From Zygnema cylindricum (Eukaryota > Streptophyta > Zygnematophyceae > Zygnematales > Zygnemataceae): a DNA stretch of 35,051 bases. Below are positions 20,549-29,133 of this stretch, piece after piece; positions within the stretch are counted from its first letter, which is position 1; each line of letters begins with the position of its first letter. The notes below the pieces were generated by a model, which ran no database searches, was not told where the DNA came from, and worked only from the letters and a program-made list of their open reading frames with translations. The translations under genes were made by a program, and so were the position numbers. The DNA lies in assembly GCA_037447655.1 (NCBI GenBank), contig JBBHKE010001200.1:126244-161294 (forward strand). The letters run 5' to 3'.

Positions 20549-21110
20549 TGTTAAAATTCTGTGTCCATTTCTTGCTAAGGACCAGAAGTCAAAGTTAATC
20601 AAAGTGACGTGAGAGAGAAGTCAACCGAAGTCATGTTAGGTTCATGTACGGTTGAGTGGACGTCAAAATTTGTGTAGACGTCAAGCATACTTTGCGTAGA
20701 CGTCAATTTAAGCGAAACGTAATTGTTTACGTCTACTGTACGATAAGTACAAAGTGTCGCAGATTTTGAGTAAATGTCACGTAGTGAATTACGGCCGTTG
20801 ATTTTGTTTACGTAGTTCACAAGTTAGGAATTTGTTCCTTTACGTGAAACACAAGTAGCGTAGTACCTACGTCATTCACACATATAAAATGTACGCATGT
20901 TTGACATTGAAATTAATCATCAATCTATTGAATGATTCTCTCCAATTTTTCCTTGCTGCTATTTTAGCACTAAGTGCTTATTTTGTCGTGTAATTTATCT
21001 TTTTTCTTGTTCAGTAATTAAGTTTTGCTTTCTCATATAGAGAATTGTTTTCCTTAGCTTCCTGTCTTGTAATTGGAAGATCCTATCGCCACTCTTTCTG
21101 AATCTCAACA
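20549..21110 (+). repeat. copia-2 3' LTR
   Basis: 562 bp, same ends as the 5' LTR. It preserves three GT(A/G)GACGTCAA boxes at about 20656, 20674 and 20696 that are partly mutated in the 5' copy. The minus-strand open frame here repeats one in the 5' LTR and is not a gene. Confidence 0.93.
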
Positions 21111-21830
21111 TTCCTTTTCCCTCTTCCTCTCCTTCTCCCTCTCAGTCTCTTCCTCCCTCTCAATCTCTTTCCCTCTCCCTCTCCCACTCCCTCCCCCTCT
21201 TAATCTGCCGCTCTCTCTCCCTCGCCTTCTATCCCCCTCGCCTTCCATCCGCCTCTCCCTCTCCCTCTCCCTCTCCTATTGTATAATTATAATATTATGC
21301 TGATTTGGTTCAAGGAGACGTGACAGATTGTTGTTCACTGCCTTAAATAGTGTTATTACTACTATTTTATGATTTTTGACAAGAAAATTTGCGACCGAAT
21401 TAATGTTATTAACTCTAATAATAATATAATGATGATAACATAATAACAATATAATAGTAATCTAACAATAATACATAATGATAATATAAATAATAATGAC
21501 AATATAACAATAATATAATAATAACGATGAGCAGTGGTTGTTGCACCGTGAGATATAGAGGGAGATATCGAGGGAGACGTAGACAAGGAGAGGGAGAGAG
21601 AAACAGAGGGACAGAAGGAGAGAGAGAGGGAGAGGAGAGGGAGAAGGAAAAAAGAGGTGGACAGAGAGAGAGCAAGAGTGAGAACGAGAGATAAACGAAT
21701 GGAGGTTAGAGGAGGGCGGGAGGCAGAGAGAGAGAGAGGGGGAGAAAATTAAAGATAGCGGAGGGAGAGAGAGAGATAGAGAGGCTCCCTCTCTCTCCTC
21801 CCACTTTCCTTTCTCTCTCCCTCTCCCTCT
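21111..21830. repeat. Low-complexity block: CT tract, ATA-rich tract, GA tract
   Basis: 21111-21285 is CT-rich (CCCTCTCC units). 21411-21530 is built of AATAATAAT/ATAATA variants. 21575-21785 is GA-rich (GAGAGGGAGA). CT resumes to about 21835. All open frames in this block are Ser/Leu/Pro-rich products of composition. Confidence 0.85.
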
Positions 21831-21835
21831 TTTTG

Positions 21836-22660
21836 TGTGTCTGTCTTGGAGTGATATCAATATGATTTCTGACAATCCTTACCCATTCCGGTTACGTATT
21901 ATATTATTATAATATTATTATGTTTGTATATTTCTTTATGATTATGTTATTTTATTATTATTTGTCATATTAATGCCTCATCATTGTATTATTTTAAATT
22001 AGAACATATCGATTCCTATAAGATCCTTATATCTTGGCGAAAACTGACAAAAAAGTATCTTTACATTTTTTTTTTTTGCAGTAAAATTTATTTCTCTTTA
22101 AAAGAAGAAATTGAGCTCTTAAACGATAAAGGTTATCAATTGAAAGGAGAGGGAGCGTCATTTTTCAATTGCTCCCATAAAAAAAAAAAAATAGCGGAAA
22201 CAAAAACAAATCTGAAAATGAAAAATAAAAGACGATCTAGTGCGCGAAAAATGTCCCTATTGGTAACACTAATAGCGTTTTGCATCGTATTTTCCAATAT
22301 GAAGTATAAACCCTCTATGGATCCAATATTTCTACGATTTTAATTCGATAGTTCAAGTTCGAATGTTTTTTTTATTATTATTCAATTTCTGTTTTATTAT
22401 TTTTTATTTTTTTGAATTGGCCAACATGTACCCAAAAAGAGGAGAAGAAACCTGGTAAATGCTCCAAAATGAAAAAGATGTTATCATTAAATCTAAAACC
22501 TTCTCAAAACAACATAAATTTGGTGATAAAACGTTTTTTTCTCACTTTTAGTTGTCCCAATATAGAAAAAACTTAAAACTAAAACAAAAACATATGCTTT
22601 TGAGAAGATTCAAAAACCATTCCTAATTTCAAAGAGAAAAGTAAAAATCGCTTTATGTTA
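21836..22660. other. AT-rich region without supported gene
   Basis: AT-rich with homopolymer A and T runs. AACACTAATAGCGTTTTGCATC near 22268 resembles the inner end of the mariner-type MITE termini, but no partner end was found. The plus-strand frame at 21984-22343 is Lys/Phe/Ile-rich and not convincing. Confidence 0.45.
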
Positions 22661-22669
22661 TTAAAAAAA

Positions 22670-23085
22670 ACAAAATGTTTTTTTTACAAAATTCGACAAA
22701 TGAAAAGGAAATTTTCTCTACTTTCTTTCTCCTACGGATAAAACCTACAAAGAAGTTAAAGAGAAAAAAACGAAGTATATATAAAAAAACAAAAACTACT
22801 GGACCTCTTAACCAAAAACTAAAACCAGAAATAAAGATAAATACTGGAACTGAAACTACATCCAATACAAAAACAAATGGTACGAAACAAAATGTTCGAT
22901 AAAGAAGCAGTAAAAAAATCCTCAAATTACCGTACTTTACCAATATTCACCAACATCAATCGACTAACTTAAATACCAACGAATAAACATTTTCAGTTTA
23001 AGAACCGTAAAACATAATTATTTACCAACTTTTAAATAAAGAGAAAATAAGAGAAATTTTTAAATAAAGACCTTCGAAATGTATT
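22670..23085. repeat. Kinase downstream flank, also present near 31390
   Basis: This 3' flank of the kinase gene shares scattered blocks with about 31390-31780: a T/A run then ACAAAAT, CTTTCT-CCTAC, CAATACAAAAA(C/T)AAATGGTA, ACAT/AAAATCCTCA and AAGAACC(G/T)TAAA. Similarity is patchy with indels. This block is the non-coding part of the duplication. Confidence 0.5.
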
Positions 23086-24521
23086 CTAAATTAAACCCCA
23101 CACTAAACTATGTTGAGAAAGTAAAGTTTCGTCACAAGAGTTTCTCCCAACAGCAGCTTCAGTGGCAGCACAAGACAAACAGTTAATGTTTCTCTCCCTC
23201 TCTCTCTCCGCACCCCCTTCTCTCTCCCTCTCCCTCTCTCTCTCCCTCTCCCTCTCTCTCTCCGTCTCTCTCTCCCTCTCTCTCTCTCGCTCTCTCTCCT
23301 GCGCTTTCTCCCTCTCTTTCTCCCACTCTCGCTCCCTCTCTCGCTCTCTCTCTCGCTCTCTCTCCCGCTCCCACTCTCTCTCCCTCTTTCTCTCCTCCCT
23401 CTCCCTCTTTCTCTCCTCCCTCTCCCTCTCTCCCTGCGAGTTTTTTAGATCCTTAACCTCGATTTCAAAACCCAATTCCAATGCTATTCTCTGAAGCTCC
23501 TCCAACACAATCAACTTTTGTTTTGAACATCCTCCTCCTCCTCCTCCTCCAGAGGAGTTCTTTCTTACTTGAGTTCTTTCTTTCGGAAATCCATCAGTGC
23601 GATTCGGACGAGGAGAGAGAGAATTCGGGTGACTCTCAAAGGGGGAAGAGGGAGAGCTCCTTTCACTTTTACTCCCAATTCGAGACTTGGTATGAGAAAG
23701 TTGAGTGACATCGTAAGTTTTCGCGTGAAGAATCGAGGAAGGAGAGAAGGCGGAGGAGGAGAGAGAGACCGTGTTGTTATTATTATTACTATTATTGTTA
23801 GTGCAATTAGATTGCGAAGAATCGTTTGGGATTTGAATTTGATTCGGAGTTTGAGAAATAAGTTTTGAAGGAGAGGAAGGATTTTGATCCGAAACGTTAA
23901 ATCCGAATTCAAGAGCGAGTCGAGGTGGAATAACCATCGCACATTTTAACTTCTCGGCCGAATTTTGCGTCTCAAATTTCGAATTATTGTTTGAATTTCG
24001 AGTCTCCGAGTTTCCGGTTCTTTGAAAAAAATTGGAAAAAAAATTATTGCTGCTGTTATTGTCTTTTTGTTTCAAATTCGGTGTTGAAATCGAACTCGGG
24101 GAATTAAGACACATTTTGCTTCCCAATTTCCGCGGTATCGATTCACTGAACTCGTAAACCACTACAGGGAGAGGAGGAGGGGGAGGGAGAGGAGAAGGGA
24201 GAGTATGAGGAGAAGGGAGAGTATGCGGGAGAGGAGGAGGAGATTCGGGGAGAGGAGGGAAAGCCGTACAAGGAGATCGAGGAGATTGAGTTCTTGGGGA
24301 AGGACCAGAATTGGAAAAATTGTTATGTTTTTTAATCCATGGGTGAGAGAGAACCGAAGAAGCTGATAATCGATCTTTTGGATTTGAGTTTAATAACTTT
24401 TTTACGAGATCTTTCGCTTCGTCGGAAATCGACGGCCACGGTTGGTGGGTATAATTCGCCTCTTTCATACAAATTTTCTTAAAAGTTTCGTCGTTATCTC
24501 GGCCCCAAAATGGCATGAATC
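23086..24521 (-). CDS. CAMK-type protein kinase, last exon (C-lobe end and long tail)
   Basis: The exon starts at 24521 after TTTTCAG. It completes the glycine codon split with the previous exon and reads GFMPFWGRDNDETFKKICMKE. WPSISDEAKDLVKKLL, NPKDRL and SHPWIKKH follow, the usual end of a CAMK catalytic domain. The next roughly 400 residues form a disordered tail: a Pro/Ser block, Asn tracts, RLALEFGFNVSDQNPSSPSK, a run of seven glycines near 23540, and LEELQRIALELGFEIEVKDL. A Glu/Arg repeat (sense (GAGAGG)n, about 23190-23430) and an ending of NINCLSCAATEAAVG and QHSLVWGLI complete it; stop at 23086. No EF-hands are visible, so it is not a typical CDPK. The decayed duplicate at 31800-32750 keeps the same frame through the Glu/Arg part (EWVKEREKV against EWEKEREKA), which supports the repeat being coding and not intronic. 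Confidence 0.85.
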
Positions 24522-25100
24522 CTGAAAAGAAAAGGGAGGGAAAGTGAGAAATAAAGGAGGGAAAATTGGAGAGAGAAAGAGGAAAAGAGGAGAGGGAAAG
24601 AGAAGAGAGACAGAGGAGAGAGAAGAAAAGTAGATAAAAAGACGAGAGGTAGAAAGACGAGATATAAAGGGGAGGGGGAGTAAAAGGAGAGATAGGAGGG
24701 GTCGGGGAGAGGAGGAGAAGGAAAGGATAAAAGGAAGAAAATAAAAAATAGAAAAAAGTATTCATAGATTTTGTTCATAGAGTCGCTCCCAAAATAACAT
24801 GAATTCAAATCAAAACGGGACGGGGAGAGAAGGGAGAGGAAATTTGAAGGGAGAAGTGAGGGGAAAAGGATGGTGAAAGAAAGAGAAAAGCTTAGAAAGA
24901 AGAAAGAATTACGATCAATGGTAGAGAGAGGGAGAGAGAGGGAGAGAGAGGGAGAGAGGGGGAGAAAGTGAGAGAGAGGAGGGAGAGGAAAGGAGGGAGA
25001 GAGAGGAGGGGCGAGGAGTCCAAAGGGAGAGATAAAGGGGAAGAGATGGAGAGAGAGAAAGGGAGAGAGAGAGGGGGAGAATCACTAAACTTTCCCTTAC
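24522..25100 (-). other. Kinase intron 2
   Basis: Donor GTAAGG at 25100 and acceptor TTTTCAG ending at 24522. On the sense strand it is largely CT-rich ((TCTCCC)n and TTTCTC), with the densest tracts at 24530-24700 and 24885-25080. The plus-strand GA-rich frame and minus-strand Leu/Ser/Pro-rich frame across it are read-through of the intron. Confidence 0.85.
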
Positions 25101-25390
25101 CCGAAAGTGCTATGTACAACACGACCCCCAAACTCCACATATCCGCCTCGTATCCGTACTCCTGTCCCGCCACGATTTCCGGCGCCATGTACGCCGAGCT
25201 TCCCGCCTGCGTTGCCGTACGATTCGTCGGCCCCAATCGTACGGCCAGGCCGAAGTCCGCCAGCTTGACGTGCGGCGTGAGACTGCCGTCCAGATTCCGC
25301 GTCCGGCCGGCAATCAGAATGTTCTCGGGCTTCACGTCGCGATGCATCACGCCGCGCCGGTGGCAGTGCTCCAGGGCCGACGCCACTTGT
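25101..25390 (-). CDS. CAMK-type protein kinase, catalytic-loop exon
   Basis: The exon begins after CGCAACAG at 25391 and ends before GTAAGG. It encodes QVASALEHCHRRGVMHRDVK: the end of alpha-E, then the HRD catalytic loop. KPEN follows, then the magnesium-binding DFG (VKLADFGLAVRLG), the APE motif (AGSSAYMAPEIV) and the F-helix (YEADMWSLGVVLYIALSG). All key C-lobe residues are present: HRD aspartate, lysine and asparagine of DVKPEN, DFG and APE. An insert (GRTRNLDGSLTPH) between KPENILI and VKLADFG is slightly longer than in many CAMK members. GC content is clearly higher than in the surrounding introns. This is the best-supported coding segment in the window. Confidence 0.97.
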
Positions 25391-25439
25391 CTGTTGCGAA
25401 AACGACAAAAAAGGAATGAAGCGGCAGCAATAAATCAGT

Positions 25440-26165
25440 CATGGATTGGATTAAAACGGTTTTTCATGAAGCGGTCGTGAGAGTGTTCCCGGACTGACGC
25501 GAGTTGTCTAATAGGGAAACGATGTGTAGTGAGATAAAGAAACGACAAATTAGTAGACGGTTGCATTCCAGGGTAGACGAGACTTGTGTGTAAACGACAA
25601 ATGTGGAGAAATACGATGTATGTAGATCTATATGCATATGTATGTTATACACATGAAATACACGATGTTATATATATGTATTATATGCGAAAAACGACAA
25701 AAAGGGAATAGGCAACGACAAATTAGTGGACGGTTCATGAGGCCGCGGCTGTGCCAGAGGGGTGACGCGACTTGTTATGGTACTGAAAAGACACGTGTTA
25801 AAGAAAAGGGAACAGGAAACGACAAATTAGTATACGGTACATGAGGTCGCGGTTGCGTTTCACGGCCTACTCGACTTGACAGTAAACGACAAATGAAGGA
25901 ATAGATGTTTAAAAACACATATTTGCGTTTGTATTTATATATATATACATATATATATAGATACATGTACATGTATTATATATAGACTCATATATTGTAT
26001 ATGTTCAAAGAGAGATAGTTATGGAAAAGAAGGAAGGGGAGGGAGGGAGAGAGGGAGGGAGAGGGGAAAGGAGCGAGGGAGGAGAGAGGGAGAGATAGTG
26101 TGAGAGAGAGTTAAAGAGTGAGAGAGAAATAATGTTCCAATTGTAATCTGACTTGTCTATATGGA
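25440..26165 (-). repeat. Array of decayed copies of the kinase exon start
   Basis: Sense-strand segments starting at about 25507, 25589, 25776, 25879 and 26157 match the first ~45 nt of the exon at 25390 (ACAAGTGGCGTCGGCCCTGG and onward). Examples are ACAACTCGCGTCAGTCCGGG, ACAAGTCTCGTCTACCCTGG and ACAAGTCGCGTCACCCCTCT. Translated in the exon frame they read QLASVREHSHDR, QVSSTLECNR, QVASPLWHSRGLMNR and QVE(stop)AVKRNRDLMYR, against QVASALEHCHRRGVMHR in the exon. The copy at 26157 is weakest. Most are followed by ACTAATTTGTCGTTT-like sequence. Spacing is irregular (about 80-275 bp). Confidence 0.65.
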
Positions 26166-26496
26166 AAGGACGAATTAGGGTAATCATTGAATTGTACAAA
26201 ACGACAAAAAATGGAAAACCTAATTTAGAGTATCACTGCAAAATAGTGAAGAAGACAGTCTTGAGAAAAGATCGAATTTGAGGTGGGAGAGCGACAAAAT
26301 AGGTAAAAAGACAAAAAAAGGGAAATAAGGAATTGGGGAAAGATTAAAAAAAAGTGAAAACGACAAACTAGAGGACGTAACAATGCCTTCCCCGCTCTCC
26401 CTCTCTATCCCCCTGATAGGAATAAGAGTCAATTGGAATGCGCTCACAAATACTTAAATGTCTCAATGCGGATATGACATGTGTCGACATTTAGGC

Positions 26497-26620
26497 CATG
26501 TCCTACAATGTCCGTACATAAAGTACACCGGCAGCTGTACTTTTGCGTACGGAACTGTATTCTGATTGGTTCCGTACATCAGTAGATAGAGTCTGTGAGA
26601 GAGATAGGACTTAGAAAAAT
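26497..26620. repeat. Dispersed GTAC-hairpin repeat, copy 2
   Basis: Matches 16255-16375: AAGTACACCGGCAGCTGTACTT forms a hairpin, followed by TGCGTACGG, ATTGGTTCCGTAC and ATCAGTAGATA. It lies in kinase intron 1. Confidence 0.6.
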
Positions 26621-26724
26621 TAGGAGATAGGACCCTCTCAACTGGACCACGTGGCGGTGCCCTCCCACCCACTGGAGGGCGCGGATCTCCCCCCTCAGTT
26701 CCAGGCAGGAGAGGGGTTTCTGGG

Positions 26725-27100
26725 GGGGGAGGGAGAGGGAGAGAGAGGGAGAGAGAGAGAGAGGGGGAGAGGGAGAGAGAGGGAGAGAGGGGGTGAGATT
26801 TTTGGAAGGGGGAGATAAGGATTAGATTTGAAAGGGGACAGGGGGGTGGGAAGGGAAAGAGAGAGGGAGGAAGGTAAGGAGGGATGGGAGGAAGATGGAA
26901 AAGGGGGGAAGGGAAGCGTACTAAGAAAGAGGATGAGAGGAGGAAAGGGAAGGAAGGCAGAAGAATTATGTAAAAAGGAGAGGGGGAGATTGAGAGAGAG
27001 GAGAGAGGGGGGGGGGAGTGAGAGAGAGGAGGGGACAGAAGCTAGAGAGAAAGGGAGAGAGAGAGAGAGAGAAAGGAAGAGAGAGGAGAGAGAGACTTTT
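26725..27100. repeat. GA-rich low-complexity tract in kinase intron
   Basis: GAGAGGGAGA units on the plus strand over nearly 400 bp, including GGGGGGGAG runs near 26726 and 27008. The plus-strand open frame (Arg/Glu/Gly/Lys) is a compositional artefact. Confidence 0.9.
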
Positions 27101-27189
27101 TTGAGTCCTTTTCAATTTGTTAAAAACAAGTTTTTTGGGAAATGTAAAAAAAAATAAAAATCATATTTTTTTAACCCCATTATCCACTA

Positions 27190-27573
27190 TTTTCTTTTCC
27201 CCCAGTTCCTTCCCTCCACTTCCTCTCCTCTCTTACTCTTCCCTCCACTTCCCTGCTTTACCCTCTCCTTCCCTCCCTCTCTTCCCCTGTTTCCCCAATT
27301 TTCAGAATATTCCCAGTTTTCTATTTTCCCAAATTCCCCAAATTTTTCAGTTACCCAATTTTCCCTTTTCTCCCTCCATTTCTTCTCCCTCCTCTCTCTC
27401 CCCTCCCCTCTCCCTCCCCCCCCCCCCATTTCCCCCCACTTCCCCCTCCCTCTCCCAACTCCAGCTCTCCCCCATTTCCCCTCACTTCCCCCTCCCTCTC
27501 CCACCTCCAGCTCTCCCCCTCTCCCTCTCCTTCCCTCTCCCCCTCTCCCCCCCCTTCCCCTCCCTCTCCCTCA
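27190..27573. repeat. CT-rich low-complexity tract in kinase intron
   Basis: CCTCCC/CTCCCTCTCC units with a C run at 27416-27427. A unit around CACTTCCCCCTCCCTCTCCC is duplicated near 27437 and 27483, each copy followed by CCAGCTCTCCCCC. On the kinase sense strand it is purine-rich and directly follows the exon 1 donor. Confidence 0.9.
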
Positions 27574-27574
27574 C

Positions 27575-27937
27575 CTCCAGCTTCTTCTTCCCAATGGTCT
27601 TACACGCCCTCAATTTCCCCGAATCTACCTCCTGTACGATCCGTACGATTCCCGTACCCCCTTTTCCCAATTTGGGGCCCAGGGAGTACGAATCCTCCAA
27701 TGCTGACGTCATGTACGGCAGAACTTGCCCGGCAACTTCTCCTCCGGAGGGAGATCCTTCCGCCGGCGAATTCCCTTTTCGGTTTTTTTCGGAAATTTGC
27801 GGAGATTCGGCGTCGAATTCGTACGGTACGTGTACGGAAAATTCGTCGTCTTTTTTGTCGAATTGGAGACAGAGTCGCGCTTTCAGTTTCGCGAGAGCGC
27901 TTTGGGCGTCCGTCGCAGACCCCGTTTGGTGCGACAT
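27575..27937 (-). CDS. CAMK-type protein kinase, first exon (N-terminus and Gly-loop)
   Basis: The ATG at 27935-27937 opens 121 codons. The N-terminal ~80 residues are polar (MSHQTGSATDAQSALAKLKA, then EFSVHVPYEFDAES). The start of the kinase fold follows: DSYSLGPKLGKGGTGIVRIV, with a glycine-rich loop fitting GxGxxG, and ACKTIGKKKLE, carrying the ATP-anchoring lysine. The exon ends at CTGGAG before GTGAGG. With the exons at 25390-25101 and 24521-23086 it gives one minus-strand kinase gene. Substrate and regulator are not evident. The nearest family by motif is CAMK, but alpha-C and hinge sequence is missing from the reconstruction, so the gene may be incompletely resolved or defective. Confidence 0.85.
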
Positions 27938-28002
27938 TTTTAAATGAAAAAAACGTTTTTTCCTACTGATTTATCTATTTTACTGTTGTTTCTCAAAAAG
28001 TA

Positions 28003-28100
28003 GAGATTTTCCGAAAATTTTATCGATTTTTTGCAGAATTTTTGTCGATTTTTTGTCGATTTTTTGTCGATTTTTTGTCGATTTTTTGTAGATTTTAAGG
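28003..28100. repeat. 11-bp tandem repeat upstream of the kinase start
   Basis: GATTTTTTGTC is repeated about five times, with variant units at both ends (GATTTTTTGCA and GATTTTTTGTA). It lies 65-160 bp upstream of the kinase ATG, so probably in its 5' untranslated region or promoter. No ATG occurs in the open minus-strand frame over it. A perfect short hairpin (CCGCGG-CCTTCG-CCGCGG) sits at 28237-28254. Confidence 0.75.
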
Positions 28101-28463
28101 ATTCCCCGCTGTCTTTTCTCTCCTAATAAAGTTTTTTTTTTCTGCGTAGTTTCTCTTACGCCTCCTTTGTCTTCTTCGAAATGTCCTAAAAAAAAAATGG
28201 CGTTGTTTTTTTTTCTTTTTTGCTTCCTTAAATCAGCCGCGGCCTTCGCCGCGGGTCTGAAAATACCTATCGGTCGCGACAAATAAAAATCCGATTTTTC
28301 GATCGGATGTTGTTTATTTTGTCGTTTTCTGAGTGTGTCGACTTGATTAGAAAAAAACAAAATAGGAAAGTGGAGCGATTGGGTCTTCGGGGCGGCGAAG
28401 AGATACTGAATTGAAATATACTTATTTTTATATTTTTATTTTTATTTTTATTTTTTGGCGGGA

Positions 28464-28709
28464 ATGACTGACGGACTTTTCGAGGAACGTTTTTCTGTTT
28501 TAGTAGTTGGCAGGCGTCACTGGACGACTACGCGTCAGATTCTGGCCGGCAAAATTTGTCGTATTAAACGACTTCAAATGGATTATCGAAGAGGAAATCA
28601 TGTAACTTTTGTCGGGATGCGATGTGGTCCAGAACACAAAACTGTCAGTTTGTTAGGTCTTGACTGGGGAAGTGAAAAAATAATTGTACGGCGAACTGGA
28701 AAGTATTAA
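28464..28709 (+). CDS. Hypothetical small ORF, divergent from the kinase
   Basis: The ATG at 28464 opens an 81-codon frame ending in TAA at 28707-28709. Composition is protein-like and not repetitive: MTDGLFEERFSVLVVGRRHW, then GNHVTFVGMRCGPEHKTVSL and LDWGSEKIIVRRTGKY. No family is recognised and no splice sites were assigned. It could be the first exon or whole of a small gene transcribed away from the kinase, or chance. Confidence 0.3.
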   Translation: MTDGLFEERFSVLVVGRRHWTTTRQILAGKICRIKRLQMDYRRGNHVTFVGMRCGPEHKTVSLLGLDWGSEKIIVRRTGKY

Positions 28710-28916
28710 ATAACAGTACGGATATACGAAAAGGACGGCATAATTTTTGTCGTCTGTTTTTAAGTTTTATGAGAAACATTCTCAGCTGAGCTTTCAGGGA
28801 AAAAGTATCCCAAAACGACAAAAAAAACTGAAGCGCGTGGTTTATTCAAGGTATTAAAGATGGGATTTTCTCATTGGTTCCGAGTAATAAGGGAAGATCT
28901 GGTCGGCAGTACAGTA

Positions 28917-29133
28917 CACCGTGAATCGCTATTATAGTTAATGTTTTTTTCGCCACTTAAAACATCTTTTCTCCGTACACAATTGTCGCATTGTATATCT
29001 GACGGTTGCGATTGAAAGGTTACATTCTCAGCTTCCGATTGGCGGTCTCAAATTGATAATACGACAAGTGTGTACGGAGAAAAGATATTTTAAGTGGCGA
29101 AAAAAACATTGACGCTAATAGCGATTCACGGTG
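28917..29133. mobile_element. Mariner-type MITE, copy 3 (best preserved)
   Basis: 217 bp. Ends CACCGTGAATCGCTATTA and TAATAGCGATTCACGGTG are perfect inverted copies, with TA at 28915-28916 and 29134-29135. The near-palindromic arms extend about 75 bp (AAAACATCTTTTCTCCGTAC and complement). The core is AATTGGCGGTCTCAAATTG-like. A TA target and a CAC start fit the Tc1/mariner superfamily. No coding capacity. Confidence 0.9.

Larger units (their letters stand above)
17611..21110 (+). mobile_element. copia-2: Ty1/copia retrotransposon with large pol deletions
   Basis: Two 562-bp LTRs (TGTTAAAATT to CTCAACA) flank only about 2.4 kb of internal sequence, roughly half that of a complete copia element. 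PBS, gag, a piece of protease/pre-integrase, a piece of RT, a piece of RNase H and a polypurine tract remain in the correct order. The 5-bp flanks are CTCCT (17606-17610) and TTCCT (21111-21115), a four-of-five match. This lineage differs from copia-1 and copia-3 in LTR and gag sequence. It is non-autonomous. Confidence 0.95.
25391..27574 (-). other. Kinase intron 1 (or several introns with an unrecognised exon)
   Basis: Donor GTGAGG at 27574 and acceptor CAACAG at 25391. The sense strand is GA-rich near the donor (27190-27570) and CT-rich further in (26725-27100 and 26030-26130). It contains the decayed exon-start array (about 25440-26200) and a dispersed repeat (26497-26620). About 75 kinase residues (alpha-C glutamate, hinge, alpha-D/E) should be encoded between the flanking exons. 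I searched this interval on the sense strand and saw no segment resembling them. Confidence 0.6.

Noticed and set aside
21462-21875. 137-codon minus frame rich in Ser/Leu/Pro
   Set aside because: Product of the GA/CT low-complexity block.
23086-24521. EF-hand region of a CDPK after the kinase domain
   Set aside because: No DxDxDG-type loops are present. The tail is Pro/Ser/Asn-rich then Glu/Arg-rich.
24892-25100. Continuation of the kinase exon as KGKFSDSPPLS and a Ser/Leu/Pro-rich stretch
   Set aside because: A good GT donor at 25100 and an acceptor at 24522 restore the kinase frame directly (SG then FMPFWGRD), so this is intron 2.
26828-27157. 109-codon Arg/Glu-rich frame on plus
   Set aside because: Lies in GA low-complexity sequence within a kinase intron on the opposite strand.
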